Shown here in pieces: positions 9,490-18,971 of a stretch of DNA of 64,000 nucleotides. Made by a program: the position numbers and the translations under genes. The notes below the pieces were generated by a model. The model had not been told where the DNA came from. It saw only the letters and a list, made by a program, of their open reading frames with translations, and did no database searches. Within the stretch, counting starts at the first letter, position 1. The number at the start of each line of letters is the position of its first letter. The stretch covers positions 32,655 to 96,654 of the forward strand of contig NZ_QOWC01000004.1 in the NCBI RefSeq assembly GCF_003574465.1. Reading direction: 5' to 3'. Source of the DNA: Methylobacterium crusticola (GTDB lineage: Bacteria; Pseudomonadota; Alphaproteobacteria; Rhizobiales; Beijerinckiaceae).

Positions 9490-9930
9490 CTACGCCCCGG
9501 CGCCGCCGACCGTGCGCTCCTCCGCCGGCAGGGCGGCGAGCGCGGCCGTTGCCGCCCGGCACACCGCCTCGTCCTCGTCCGGCTGGGCGCCCGAGGACCC
9601 CACGCCGCCGACCACGTGCCCGTGCGCCGTCAGCGGCACGCCTCCGCTCAGCGGCATCCGCCCGGGGAAGGAGAGCAGGGCCGGGTTCGCGCCGACCTGG
9701 TCCTGGAGGTCCGCCGTCGCGGTCCGGACGATCGCGGCGGTGCGGGCCTTGAGTGTCGCGGCATCCGGCGTGTGCAGCCGTGCCCCGTCGAGCCGCTCGA
9801 GCAGGATCAGGACGCCGGCCTCGTCCACCACGGCGATGCTGACCTCGAGACGGCGCCGCTCCGCCTCGAGCCGGGCCGCCGCCATGATGCGGCGCGCATC
9901 CTCGATCGTCAGGACTGGCTTCGTGCGCAT
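9490..9930 (-). CDS. GlcG/HbpS-family protein
   Basis: A 146-residue protein of the GlcG/HbpS (DUF336) family. Recognisable are the N-terminal LTIEDARRIMAAA helix, SIAVVDEAGVLILLERLDGA, and the glycine-rich FPGRMPLSGGVPL and HVVGGVGSSGAQPDEDE segments near the end. Family members bind haem or cobalamin-related ligands or act as small accessory proteins of oxidation operons. The ATG at 9930 has GGAG upstream; longer in-frame starts would add an Arg/Pro-rich stretch without family similarity. It has no signal peptide. It stands alone, divergent from the GH13 gene. Confidence 0.85.
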   Translation of the reverse strand: MRTKPVLTIEDARRIMAAARLEAERRRLEVSIAVVDEAGVLILLERLDGARLHTPDAATLKARTAAIVRTATADLQDQVGANPALLSFPGRMPLSGGVPLTAHGHVVGGVGSSGAQPDEDEAVCRAATAALAALPAEERTVGGAGA

Positions 9931-10135
9931 CGCCGAGGCTCCGTGTGCCGGGGCGATCATGGCCCGGATCGGGACACGGTGCCACTGCCGCGGGCGCGGC
10001 CGGGGATCAGCGCCTCCCCGCCGGGCCGAACCCGAGTGCCGTGCCGCGAGTTCCCCCGGCAGCGCGGACGGCGCGCTCCGTGGGGGCGCCCGGCGTCCCG
10101 CGCGCCGCAGCCCCGACGCGACGATGCGAGGCCGA

Positions 10136-11728
10136 ATGGACGCGGGCGATCCAGCCTGGTGGCAGACGGGCGTCATCTACCAGATCTACCCGCGCTCGTT
10201 CCAGGACTCGAACGGGGACGGGATCGGCGACCTGCCGGGCATCCTCGCGCGGCTCGATCATCTCGTCGCGCTCGGCGTCGAGGCGGTCTGGATCTCGCCG
10301 ATCTACCCGTCGCCCATGGCGGATTTCGGCTACGACGTCTCCGACTACCGGGGCGTCGACCCGCGTTTCGGCACCCTGGACGATCTCGACCGCCTGATCG
10401 CGGCCGCCCACGCGCGGGGCCTGCGGATCATCCTCGACTACGTCCCGAACCACAGCTCGGACCGGCACCCCTGGTTCGTCGAGAGCCGGTCCAGCCGCAG
10501 CAGCCCGAAGCGGGACTGGTACGTCTGGCGCGACCCGGGGCCCGGCGGCGGGCCGCCCAGCAACTGGCTGAGCGAGTTCGGCGGGCCCGCCTGGACCTTC
10601 GACGAGCCCACCGGGCAGTACTACTACCACGCCTACCTGAGGGAGCAGCCCGACCTGAACTGGCGGCATCCGGAGGTGCGCGACGCCATGCTGGACGTGC
10701 TGCGCTTCTGGTTCGACCGCGGCGTGGACGGCATGCGCGTCGACGCCATCCACCACCTGATCGAGGACGAGGCGCTGCGGGACAACCCGCCCGATCCGGC
10801 CTGGCGCACCGGCCAGTCGCCGGCCCGCGCCGTCATCCGCGCCCACACCATGGACCAGCCCGAGGTGCACGACGCGATCGCCGCGATGCGGCGCGTGGCC
10901 GACGCCTACGACGGCCGCGTGCTGATCGGGGAGGCGTACCTGCCCATCGACCGGCTGATGGCCTATTACGGCAGGGATCTCTCCGGCTTCCACCTGCCGT
11001 TCAACTTCCACCTGCTCTCGACGCCCTGGACGCCCGCCGCCATCGCGGCCTTGGTGCGAGCCTACGAGGCCGCGCTGCCTCCCGGCGGCTGGCCGAACTG
11101 GGTGCTGGGGAACCACGATCGCTCCCGCCTCGTCAGTCGCCTCGGCGCCGAGCAGGCGCGCGTCGCCGCGATGCTGCTGCTGACGCTGCGCGGGACGCCC
11201 ACCCTCTACCAGGGCGAGGAGATCGGCATGCGCGACGTGCCGATCCCGCCGGACCGCGTGCAGGATCCCTGGGAGCGGAACGTGCCCGGTCTCGGGCTCG
11301 GCCGGGACCCGGTGCGGACCCCGATGCCGTGGGCTCCGGGCCCGGGCGGCGGCTTCACCGAGGGCGAGCCGTGGCTGCCGCTCGGGCCCGCGGATCCGGG
11401 CCTGACCGTCGCGGCCCAGGCGGCGGATCCGGGCTCGCTGCTCTCCCTCTACCGCGCGCTCCTGCGCCTGCGCCGCGGCGAGCCCGCCCTGTCGGCGGGG
11501 GCCGTCGCGATCGTGGAGGCGGACGAGGCGGTCCTCGCCTACGAGCGCACGCACGCCGGGCGGCGCCTGCTCGTCGCCCTGAACTTCAGCGCCCGGACCG
11601 CGACGCCCCCCCTCACGCGGGCGGGGCGGCTCCTGCTCTCGAGCCGTACGGAGGCGAACGGCGCGGGCGCGGAGGGGCCGGGACTCGCGCTCGCGCCCCA
11701 CGAGGGGGTGGTGGTGGCGATCGGATGA
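10136..11728 (+). CDS. GH13 alpha-glucosidase / oligo-1,6-glucosidase-type enzyme
   Basis: A glycoside hydrolase family 13 enzyme of 530 residues. The (beta/alpha)8 signatures are complete: WWQTGVIYQIYPRSF and DSNGDGIGDLPGI near the N-terminus, DYVPNHSSDRHPWF, the nucleophile Asp203 in GMRVDAIHHL, the acid/base Glu266 in LIGEAYLP and the transition-state Asp328 in LGNHDRSR. It should hydrolyse or transfer alpha-glucosyl units of oligosaccharides, trehalose or sucrose in the cytoplasm (no signal peptide). The ATG at 10136 has GAGG upstream; the ATG at 10124 in the same frame is an alternative start. An epimerase gene follows 61 bases downstream. Confidence 0.93.
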   Translation: MDAGDPAWWQTGVIYQIYPRSFQDSNGDGIGDLPGILARLDHLVALGVEAVWISPIYPSPMADFGYDVSDYRGVDPRFGTLDDLDRLIAAAHARGLRIILDYVPNHSSDRHPWFVESRSSRSSPKRDWYVWRDPGPGGGPPSNWLSEFGGPAWTFDEPTGQYYYHAYLREQPDLNWRHPEVRDAMLDVLRFWFDRGVDGMRVDAIHHLIEDEALRDNPPDPAWRTGQSPARAVIRAHTMDQPEVHDAIAAMRRVADAYDGRVLIGEAYLPIDRLMAYYGRDLSGFHLPFNFHLLSTPWTPAAIAALVRAYEAALPPGGWPNWVLGNHDRSRLVSRLGAEQARVAAMLLLTLRGTPTLYQGEEIGMRDVPIPPDRVQDPWERNVPGLGLGRDPVRTPMPWAPGPGGGFTEGEPWLPLGPADPGLTVAAQAADPGSLLSLYRALLRLRRGEPALSAGAVAIVEADEAVLAYERTHAGRRLLVALNFSARTATPPLTRAGRLLLSSRTEANGAGAEGPGLALAPHEGVVVAIG

Positions 11729-11789
11729 CCGCACGGGTGCAGCCGATGCGGCCCGCGCGCGCGGCGCCGCGCTCCGGAGACGAGGTCCC

Positions 11790-12398
11790 GTGACGGGCAC
11801 GATCCTGATCACGGGCGCCGCCGGCCGCATGGGCCGCACGCTGCGGGAGCACTGGCGCGAGCGCGCCGTGATCGGGCTCGACCGCCACGGCGCCGAGCGC
11901 ATCGTCGATCTCCTGCACGGACCCGAGGCCTGCGGGCCGGCCTTCGCGGGGGCCGAGACCGTGGTGCACCTGGCGGCCGATCCGGATCCCGGCTCGCCGT
12001 TCGAGCGCGGCGGCCACGACAACACCGTGGCGACCCTGACGGTCGTGGGCGCCTGCCTGCGGGCCGGCGTGCGGCGGCTGATCTTCGCGAGCTCGATCTG
12101 GGCCGACGCGCCGGCCTGGGGCCTGTCGGACCGCATGACCTGGTACGCGGCCTCGAAGCTCGCCGGAGAGGCCCTGGTGCGGGCCTTCGCCGATCAGACG
12201 GGCCATCCCGCCGTGTGCCTGCGCCCCGGCTACTTCGATCCGCAGGCCGGACGCGCGGACGACGCCAACGAGGCGGTGCGGGTCGACCGCGCCTCGCTCT
12301 GCCGCCACTTCGACGAGGCCCTGGCCTGGCCGGGACCCGGCTGCGCGACCCGCTACGCCGTCGGGACGCTGTGCCGGCCCGCGTCGGGACCGGCCTAG
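11790..12398 (+). CDS. NAD-dependent epimerase/uronate dehydrogenase-like protein
   Basis: A 202-residue extended-SDR protein starting at GTG. It has the NAD motif TGAAGRMGRTL, HLAADPDPGSPFE, and the catalytic Tyr/Lys in WYAASKLAGEAL. Sequence order and the SIWAD/RPGYF segments resemble uronate dehydrogenases, which oxidise hexuronic acids to aldarolactones. It is shorter than those enzymes (about 265 residues): the frame ends soon after YAVGTLC, so the last helices of the fold are missing or the protein is a shortened relative. It lies 61 bases downstream of the GH13 gene on the same strand, so they may be co-transcribed. Confidence 0.78.
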   Translation: MTGTILITGAAGRMGRTLREHWRERAVIGLDRHGAERIVDLLHGPEACGPAFAGAETVVHLAADPDPGSPFERGGHDNTVATLTVVGACLRAGVRRLIFASSIWADAPAWGLSDRMTWYAASKLAGEALVRAFADQTGHPAVCLRPGYFDPQAGRADDANEAVRVDRASLCRHFDEALAWPGPGCATRYAVGTLCRPASGPA

Positions 12399-12504
12399 GA
12401 CGCTTCCCCCCCGGGGTCGACACCGGTCCGGCGCGAGGGTCGGCGAGGTCCTGGCCCTGCGGCGCGCCGATGCCTATGCTGCGCGAAACGGGAGGACATC
12501 GACG

Positions 12505-13776
12505 ATGCGGAACGCGAAGCGCGTGGCGTGGCTCTCACTCGCGGGCGTGCTCGGCACCGGGCTCGCCCTCGCGGCCGACGAGACGCCGGTCCAGGAGGGG
12601 TTGTCGACCGAGCGGCTGGCGCGCATCGCGCCCGTGCTGAAGCAGGAGATCGAGCAGGGCACGATCCCGGGCGCGGTGACGCTGATCGCCCGCAACGGCA
12701 AGATCGTGCATTTCGAGGCCCACGGCTTCCTCGACTCGGCCAGGACGAAGCCGATGACCCGCGACGCCGTGTTCCGCGGCTTCTCCATGACGAAGCCGTT
12801 CGTGGCCGTGGCCGCGGTCGCCCTCATGGAGCAGGGCAGGCTCAGCCTGCGCGACCCGCTCGCGCAGTACTTCCCCGAGTTCAAGGAGATGAAGGTCTAC
12901 GCCGAGGTGCGCGACGAGCGCGGGCGCACGAGCCGCGTCGCCGTCCCGGCCAAGCGACCGATCCTGGTCTGGGACCTGTTCCGCCACACCGCGGGCTTCA
13001 CCTACTCGGGCACGGCGCCCTTCCCGGAGATGAAGGAGGCCTACGAGAAGGCCGACGTCGAGAGCCTCAACACGGACGTCTCGAACGAGGAGTTCATCAA
13101 GCGCCTCGCCGCGATCCCCCTCGCGTACGAGCCCGGCACGCGCTGGGAATACTCGGTGGCGACCGACGTGCTCGGCCTCGTGGTCGAGAAGGTCGCGGGC
13201 CGGCGCCTCGACGTCCACCTGGCCGAGACCCTGTTCAAGCCCCTCGGCATGAACGAGACGAGCTTCCAGCTGCGGCCGGACCAGGCCTCCCGCTTCGCTG
13301 ACGCGTACGACGCCGACCCGCTCAAGGCCGATCTCTGGCGGCTGGCCCGCAGCGAGCAGGACCCCGGCAGGCGCTACGTCCACGGCGGCGCAGGCGCGGT
13401 GATCGGCGCCAGGGACTATTTCCGCTTCGCCCAGATGGTCGCGAACGGCGGGGAGCTCGACGGGGTGCGCATCCTGTCCCGGGAATCCGTGGCGTTCATG
13501 CTGTCCAACCACATCCAGGGCCTGGAGGGCTCGCCGTCCCCGACCACGGGCCCGGGCTACGGCTTCGGCCTCGGCTGGGGCGTCAGGCTCGACGAGGGCG
13601 GCGCGTGGATCCCGGGCTCGAAGGGCGACGCCATGTGGGCCGGGGCCGGCGGCACGAGCTTCACGGTGGACCGTGCCGAGCGGATCGTGGGCGTCTTCCT
13701 CGCGGCCGGACCCAGCACCCGCCAGAAGACGCGGTTCCTGTTCAAGAACCTGCTGTACGGCGCGCTGGTCGAGTAG
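12505..13776 (+). CDS. Exported class C beta-lactamase-fold serine hydrolase
   Basis: A 423-residue serine hydrolase (family S12, beta-lactamase/esterase EstB type). A signal peptide covers about 1-24. The nucleophile motif SxxK is present as SMTK (94-97) in FRGFSMTKPF, and the second motif Y-x-N appears as YSV (216-218) in WEYSVATDVLG. The third motif is AGAGGTSF near the C-terminus instead of the canonical KTG or HxG, a pattern seen in esterases and D-aminopeptidase-like members more than in true beta-lactamases. The ribosome site GGGAGGA is strong. It probably acts in the periplasm on esters, lactones or cell-wall peptides; no resistance function is implied by the context. Confidence 0.88.
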   Translation: MRNAKRVAWLSLAGVLGTGLALAADETPVQEGLSTERLARIAPVLKQEIEQGTIPGAVTLIARNGKIVHFEAHGFLDSARTKPMTRDAVFRGFSMTKPFVAVAAVALMEQGRLSLRDPLAQYFPEFKEMKVYAEVRDERGRTSRVAVPAKRPILVWDLFRHTAGFTYSGTAPFPEMKEAYEKADVESLNTDVSNEEFIKRLAAIPLAYEPGTRWEYSVATDVLGLVVEKVAGRRLDVHLAETLFKPLGMNETSFQLRPDQASRFADAYDADPLKADLWRLARSEQDPGRRYVHGGAGAVIGARDYFRFAQMVANGGELDGVRILSRESVAFMLSNHIQGLEGSPSPTTGPGYGFGLGWGVRLDEGGAWIPGSKGDAMWAGAGGTSFTVDRAERIVGVFLAAGPSTRQKTRFLFKNLLYGALVE

Positions 13777-13894
13777 CGCGCCGCCCCGCGGCGGACGCGG
13801 CCGCGCCGGCGGTGCGGGCAGGCGGCCTAGCCATCCGGGCAGGCGGCGCGACGGCCGCGCGATCCCCACATCGCGGCCCGACAGCGAGGCCGCC

Positions 13895-14875
13895 ATGTCC
13901 GACACCACCCGCGACGACGCCCGACACGCCCATCCCGGCTCGACCGCGCCGGAATCCCCCCTCGACGCCTACTCGCGCGTGGTCGCGCAGGCCGCCGACC
14001 TCGTCGGGCCCGCCGTGGTCCGGGTCGAGACCCGCGCGGGAGGGCGCCGGGGCGGCTTCGGCTCGGGCGTTGTCATCGCGGGCGACGGGTTGATCCTGAC
14101 CAACAGCCACGTCGTCTCGGGCGCCCGTCGCGTGCGCGTCGCCCTGACCGACGGGACCGACACCGAGGCCCAGGTCCTGGGGGACGACCTCGACACCGAC
14201 CTCGCCCTGCTGCGCGCGGCCCTGCCGGGGGGGGGGCGCGCGGCGGCGCTCGGCGATTCGAAGTCGCTGCGCCGCGGCCACCTCGTCGTGGCGATCGGGA
14301 ACCCGCTCGGGTTCGAATCGACGGTCACGGCCGGGGTCGTCTCGGCGCTCGGCCGGTCCCTGCGGGGCCGCAACGGGCGGCTGATCGAGGACGTGATCCA
14401 GACCGACGCGGCGCTGAACCCCGGCAATTCCGGCGGACCCCTGGTCTCGGCCTCCGGCGAGGTCGTGGGGATCAACACGGCGATGATCGGGGGCGCGCAG
14501 GTGCTGTGCTTCGCCGTCTCCAGCAACACGGCCCGGTTCGTGATCGGGGCGTTCCTCACGCACGGGCGGGTCCGCCGCGCCCATCTCGGGATCACCGCCC
14601 AGACCATGCCGCTGCCGCGCCGCCTGGCCGTCGCCGCCGGCGCGGGGCCGCGCGCGGTCCGGATCGGCGAGGTCGAGCCGGGCGGCCCGGCCGCGCTCGG
14701 CGGCCTGAGGGTCGGGGACATCATCGTCGCCCTCGACGGCCACGCGGTCGACGGGGCCGACGACCTGATCCGGCTCCTCGACGCCGGCCGCGTCGACCGC
14801 CCGGTGGCGCTGGCGATCCTGCGCGACGGCCGCGTCGACCGGCGCGCCGTCACGCCCCGCGAGCGGAAGCCGTAG
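13895..14875 (+). CDS. HtrA/Deg-family serine protease with one PDZ domain
   Basis: A trypsin-like HtrA protease of 326 residues. The catalytic triad is His72 (ILTNSHVVSG), Asp102 (DTDLALL) and Ser179 (NPGNSGGPL). One PDZ domain covers about 225-320, with VEPGGPAALGGLRVGDIIVALDG, given here as VEPGGPAALGG and GDIIVALDG. Deg proteases normally have a signal peptide or membrane anchor, but the N-terminus here is hydrophilic (SDTTRDDARHAHPG), so the protein is predicted cytoplasmic unless an upstream start is used. The ATG has AGCGAGG upstream. It stands alone between the S12 hydrolase gene and a 387-base gene-free stretch. Confidence 0.9.
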   Translation: MSDTTRDDARHAHPGSTAPESPLDAYSRVVAQAADLVGPAVVRVETRAGGRRGGFGSGVVIAGDGLILTNSHVVSGARRVRVALTDGTDTEAQVLGDDLDTDLALLRAALPGGGRAAALGDSKSLRRGHLVVAIGNPLGFESTVTAGVVSALGRSLRGRNGRLIEDVIQTDAALNPGNSGGPLVSASGEVVGINTAMIGGAQVLCFAVSSNTARFVIGAFLTHGRVRRAHLGITAQTMPLPRRLAVAAGAGPRAVRIGEVEPGGPAALGGLRVGDIIVALDGHAVDGADDLIRLLDAGRVDRPVALAILRDGRVDRRAVTPRERKP

Positions 14876-15262
14876 CCGGGCCCGCCGGGGGAGGGCGACG
14901 GGAAGCGGGTGCGCCGCGGCCCGGCCGCCCACAGCCGCACCCCCGGGACCGGGGCGTGCCGCCGCCCCGTCCGACCAGCTGATGGCTGCGCCCGCTCCGG
15001 GGCAACACGGTGATGGCCCGCCGGCCTCCACCGGGCGGCCGGCACGACGGCGACGGCGCATGTCCACGGCGGGCCGGGCGGCGCCCGCCCGCAAGACGCC
15101 CGCGAGGGCGCGGCGGCCCCACGCGCCCCAGGGACGGCCGGACGTTCCCCGGCGCACGGCCACGCGCGCGGATTCCTCAGTATAGGCCGTCATACATACG
15201 TATAACTTGGCCATAACACCAACCGAGAGCATGGTCGTCTTCGCCGGAGAGGAGGGTCACTC
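14876..15262 (+). other. Gene-free stretch with probable ydeP-cydAB promoter
   Basis: 387 bases with no convincing coding frame. The last 90 bases are distinctly A/T-richer than anything nearby and include CAGTATAGG around 15176 and the palindrome ATACGTAT at 15196-15203, overlapped by a second ATAC half on its left. This is where the promoter and an operator of the downstream three-gene operon should lie. I see no good match to an FNR box (TTGAT-N4-ATCAA). Confidence 0.4.
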
Positions 15263-17548
15263 GTGTCGAAGCCCCATATACGACCCTACACAAGTCCGGC
15301 CGGCGGTTGGGGGGCACTCGAGGCAACCGGGAAGGCTCTGGTCGAGCAGGGCATCCCGGCGGCCGGCGCCGCGACGCTGCTGCGCATGAACCAGCCCGAG
15401 GGCTTCGATTGTCCCGGCTGCGCCTGGCCCGATCCGAAGCACACCAGCTCCTTCGAGTTCTGCGAGAACGGCGCCAAGGCCGTGGCCTGGGAGGCGACGG
15501 CCAAGCGCTGCACGCCCGAGCGCCTCGCCGGGCTCACGGTCGCCGCGCTCGAGACCTGGAGCGACTACGACCTGGAGATGCTCGGGCGGCTCACCCACCC
15601 GCTCGCCTACGACGAGGCCAGCGACACCTACCGGCCCGTCGCCTGGGACGAGGCGTTCCGGCGGATCGCGGCGGTCCTCGACGGCCTCGACAGCCCCGAC
15701 CAGGTCGAGTTCTACACCTCGGGCCGGGCCTCGAACGAGGCCGCCTTCCTGTTCCAGCTCTTCGCGCGCGCGTTCGGGACCAACAACTTCCCGGACTGCT
15801 CGAACATGTGCCACGAGGCGACGAGCGTCGGCCTGCCGCAGAGCATCGGCGTCGGCAAGGGTACGGTCCTGCTGGAGGATTTCGACGCCGCGGACGCGAT
15901 CCTGATCTTCGGCCAGAACCCGGGCACCAACAGTCCGCGCATGATGACGTCGCTGCGCGACGCGTCCCGGCGGGGTGCCGCGATCCTGAGCTTCAACCCG
16001 CTGCGCGAGCGCGCCCTGGAGCGCTTCCAGGCGCCGCAGAACCCGATCGAGATGGCGTCGCTGACATCCACGCCGATCTCGTCGCAGATCTACCAGGTCC
16101 GGGTCGGCGGCGACGCCGCCGCCCTCAAGGGCCTCCTGAAGGCCTGCATCGAGCGCGACGATGCCGCCGCCGCCGCCGACGCGGCGCGCCTCCTCGACGT
16201 GAACTTCATCGCCGGGCACACGACCGGCTTCGAGGCGCTGGCCGCCGACCTGCGCGCCACGCCCTGGCCGGCGATCGAGCGCGCGTCGGGGCTGACGCGG
16301 GCGGAGCTGGACGCCGCCGCGGGCACCTACCTGCGGGCCGACAAGGCCATTCTCGTCTACGGCATGGGCCTGGTCCAGCACCGGCGCGGGACCGAGAACG
16401 TCCGGCTCCTGACCAATCTCGCGCTCCTGCGCGGCAATATCGGGCGCCCCGGGGCCGGGATCTGCCCGGTCCGCGGCCACTCGAACGTCCAGGGCAACCG
16501 CACGGTCGGCATCACCGAGAAGCCCACGGACGCCTTCCTCGACCGGCTGCGCGACACCTTCGGGTTCGAGCCCCCGCGCCGCCACGGGCACGACGTCGTG
16601 GCCGCCATCGAGGCGATGCGGAGCGGGCAGGCCCGGGCCTTCGTGGCGCTCGGCGGCAACTTCGTGGCCGCGGCCCCCGACACGGAGGCGACGCGCCGGG
16701 CCATGCGCGGCCTCGCCCTGACGGTCGCGATCTCGACCAAGCTCAACCGGGGCCACCTCGTCCACGGCCGGCAGGCCTTCATCCTACCCTGCCTCGCCCG
16801 CAGCGAGGTCGACCGGCAGGAGACCGGGCCGCAATCGATCACGGTCGAGGATTCGATGTCGATGGTCCACGCCTCAGCCGGCCGCAACGCCCCCGCGTCG
16901 GCGCACCTGCGCAGCGAGACCGCGATCGTGGCCGGCCTCGCGCGGGCGACGCTCGGGCCCGCGTCCACGATCCCGTGGGAGCACCTGACGGCGGATTACG
17001 ACCGCATCCGCACCGCCATCGAGGCGGTGTTCCCGATCTTCCAGGGCTACAACGCCCGCATCCGCGTCCGCGGCGGCTTCCACCTGACCTCCCTGGCGCG
17101 GGAGCGCATCTGGGCCACGCCCTCCGGGAAGGCGGAGTTCGCCGTCTACGAGGGCCTGGAGGAGGATCCCCACCAGGACGACCCGGAGGCGCTGTGGCTG
17201 ACCACCCTGCGCAGCCACGACCAGTACAATACGACGCTCTACAGCCTGTCGGACCGCTACCGCGGCGTGTTCGGGCAGCGCATGGTGGTGTTCCTCAACG
17301 AGGCCGAGATGGGCCGGCGCGGCCTTCGGGCGGGCGACGCGGTCGCCCTCGAGACCCTCTCGACCGACGGCGTCTCCCGCGTCGTCGAGGGCTTCAAGGT
17401 CGTGCCCTACCGCCTGCCCGACGGGTGCTGCGGGGCCTACTACCCCGAGGCCAACCCGCTGGTGCCGCTCTACGCGCGGGACCCGCAGAGCGGCACGCCC
17501 TCCTACAAGGCCGTCCCGGTCCGCATCCGCGCAGGCCGGGGGATGTGA
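15263..17548 (+). CDS. ydeP: FdhF/YdeP-family molybdopterin oxidoreductase
   Basis: A 761-residue formate-dehydrogenase-like molybdenum enzyme of the YdeP type, starting at a GTG with GGAGAGGAGGG upstream. The N-terminal EGFDCPGCAWPDP and NGAKAVAWEA are family hallmarks. The middle carries bis-MGD binding segments (GQNPGTNSPRMM, FNPLRERALERF, VYGMGLVQHRRG, GNIGRPGAGICPVRGHSNVQG), and the C-terminal molydopterin-dinucleotide-binding domain follows about residue 600. YdeP of E. coli is linked to acid resistance, but its reaction is not known. Only two bases separate it from cydA, so it is in one operon with a quinol oxidase, an arrangement that points to a respiratory or redox-balancing role. 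Confidence 0.9.
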   Translation: MSKPHIRPYTSPAGGWGALEATGKALVEQGIPAAGAATLLRMNQPEGFDCPGCAWPDPKHTSSFEFCENGAKAVAWEATAKRCTPERLAGLTVAALETWSDYDLEMLGRLTHPLAYDEASDTYRPVAWDEAFRRIAAVLDGLDSPDQVEFYTSGRASNEAAFLFQLFARAFGTNNFPDCSNMCHEATSVGLPQSIGVGKGTVLLEDFDAADAILIFGQNPGTNSPRMMTSLRDASRRGAAILSFNPLRERALERFQAPQNPIEMASLTSTPISSQIYQVRVGGDAAALKGLLKACIERDDAAAAADAARLLDVNFIAGHTTGFEALAADLRATPWPAIERASGLTRAELDAAAGTYLRADKAILVYGMGLVQHRRGTENVRLLTNLALLRGNIGRPGAGICPVRGHSNVQGNRTVGITEKPTDAFLDRLRDTFGFEPPRRHGHDVVAAIEAMRSGQARAFVALGGNFVAAAPDTEATRRAMRGLALTVAISTKLNRGHLVHGRQAFILPCLARSEVDRQETGPQSITVEDSMSMVHASAGRNAPASAHLRSETAIVAGLARATLGPASTIPWEHLTADYDRIRTAIEAVFPIFQGYNARIRVRGGFHLTSLARERIWATPSGKAEFAVYEGLEEDPHQDDPEALWLTTLRSHDQYNTTLYSLSDRYRGVFGQRMVVFLNEAEMGRRGLRAGDAVALETLSTDGVSRVVEGFKVVPYRLPDGCCGAYYPEANPLVPLYARDPQSGTPSYKAVPVRIRAGRGM

Positions 17549-17550
17549 CG

Positions 17551-18969
17551 ATGGACGCCCTCCTGCTCTCGCGCATCCAGTTCGCCTTCACGGTCGCCTT
17601 CCACATCCTGTGGCCGGCCTTCACGATCGGCATCGCGTCCTTCGTGGCGTTCCTGAGCGTCCTCACCTGGCGCACCGACGATCCGGTCTACCGGGCGCTG
17701 ATGCGCTTCTGGATCCGGATCTTCGCGCTCGGCTTCGGCATGGGGGTGATCACCGGGATCGTGCTCGGCTACCAGATCGGCACCAACTGGAGCGGCTTCT
17801 CGCGCTCGGTCAGCAACGTGCTGGGCCCGTTCTTCCTGTACGAGGTCCTGTCGGCCTTCTTCCTCGAGGCGGGCTTCATCGGCATCGTGCTGTTCGGCGA
17901 GCGCCGGGTCGGCCCGGGCCTGCACGCCTTCGCCTGCCTCATGGTGGCGACCGGCACGCTCATCAGCGCGAGCTGGATCCTGGCCTCGAACAGCTGGATG
18001 CAGACGCCGGCCGGCTACACCGTCGACCCGGAGGGCATCTTCCGCGTCAGCGACTGGGCGCAGGCCTTCTTCAACCCGTCCTACCCGTACCGCCTGATGC
18101 ACATGGTCTGCGCGAGCTACCTCACCGGCAGCTTCGTGGTGGCCGGGGTCTCAGCCTACCACCTCTGGCGCGGCACGCACGTCACGGCCTCGCGGACCGC
18201 CTTCTCGATGGCGATGTGGGCCTGCCTCGTCCTCGCGCCCCTCCAGGCGGTGCTGGGCGACGCGCACGGCCGCAACACGCTGGTGCACCAGCCGACCAAG
18301 GTCGCCGCCATGGAGGGGATCTGGGACACCGGCCGGGCCGTTCCCAGCCTGCTCTTCGCCTGGCCCGACATGGGCCAGGAGCGGAACCTCTACGAGGTCG
18401 CGCTCCCGATCAAGGGCTTCGCGAGCCTCTACCTGACGCATTCGTGGGACGGCGAGGTGCAGGGCCTCAAGGCGGTGCCCGCCGCCGACCGCCCCTACGC
18501 GCCGTTCGTGTTCTTCGCCTTCCGCATCATGGTGGGCATCGCCCTCGTGCTCATCGCCCTGGCGCTGACCGGCGCCTGGCTGCGCTGGCGCGGCCGGCTC
18601 TACGCCACCCGCTGGTTCCAGGTCGCCTGCATGGCGGGAACACCGCTCGGCTTCGTCGCCATCGTGGCGGGCTGGACCGTCACCGAGACCGGCCGGCAGC
18701 CCTTCGTGGTCTACGGGCACCTGCGCACGGCGGACGCCGTGACCGTGCAGCCGGCGGGGGCGGTGCTGTCCTCCCTCATCCTGTTCTTCGTCGTCTACAA
18801 CCTGCTGCTCCTCGCGTTCTTCTGGTACGGCGCGCGGATCGCGATGCGCGGGCCAGACCCGCTGGCGGACGAGAGGCCGAACGCGGTCCGGCCCGGCCTG
18901 GAGCAGGCCGGCCCCGCGATCGTGGGCGCCGCGCCCGCCTACGCCCGCACGCTGGCCCCCGGAGAGTAG
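17551..18969 (+). CDS. cydA: Cytochrome bd-type ubiquinol oxidase subunit I
   Basis: Subunit I (472 residues) of a cytochrome bd/CIO quinol oxidase. Haem ligands are recognisable as His18 (TVAFHILWP), His184 (RLMHMVCASY) and Met327 (FRIMVGI); the haem-pocket Glu98 (FLYEVLS) and Glu106 (FLEAGF) are also present. The GRQP motif is GRQPF (381-385) followed by VVYGHLRT. The protein is shorter than E. coli CydA because the quinol-binding Q loop is short, as in the cyanide-insensitive CioA group. It starts two bases after ydeP and ends two bases before cydB, so all three are one transcript. I infer it serves respiration at low oxygen or under stress. Confidence 0.96.
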   Translation: MDALLLSRIQFAFTVAFHILWPAFTIGIASFVAFLSVLTWRTDDPVYRALMRFWIRIFALGFGMGVITGIVLGYQIGTNWSGFSRSVSNVLGPFFLYEVLSAFFLEAGFIGIVLFGERRVGPGLHAFACLMVATGTLISASWILASNSWMQTPAGYTVDPEGIFRVSDWAQAFFNPSYPYRLMHMVCASYLTGSFVVAGVSAYHLWRGTHVTASRTAFSMAMWACLVLAPLQAVLGDAHGRNTLVHQPTKVAAMEGIWDTGRAVPSLLFAWPDMGQERNLYEVALPIKGFASLYLTHSWDGEVQGLKAVPAADRPYAPFVFFAFRIMVGIALVLIALALTGAWLRWRGRLYATRWFQVACMAGTPLGFVAIVAGWTVTETGRQPFVVYGHLRTADAVTVQPAGAVLSSLILFFVVYNLLLLAFFWYGARIAMRGPDPLADERPNAVRPGLEQAGPAIVGAAPAYARTLAPGE

Positions 18970-18971
18970 CC

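Noticed and set aside
10029..10054. GGAAC-N17-GGTT on the minus strand upstream of the GlcG/HbpS gene
   Set aside because: It is about 100 bases from the start codon and could be chance in this GC-rich sequence; not listed as a promoter.
12505..13776. The S12 protein as a beta-lactamase resistance gene
   Set aside because: The third motif is AGAGGT rather than KTG and the second is YSV; an esterase or peptidase is at least as likely.
14300..14320. GGTTCGAATC, like a tRNA T-loop
   Set aside because: It lies in the htrA-like coding sequence (PLGFEST) and no cloverleaf can be drawn around it.
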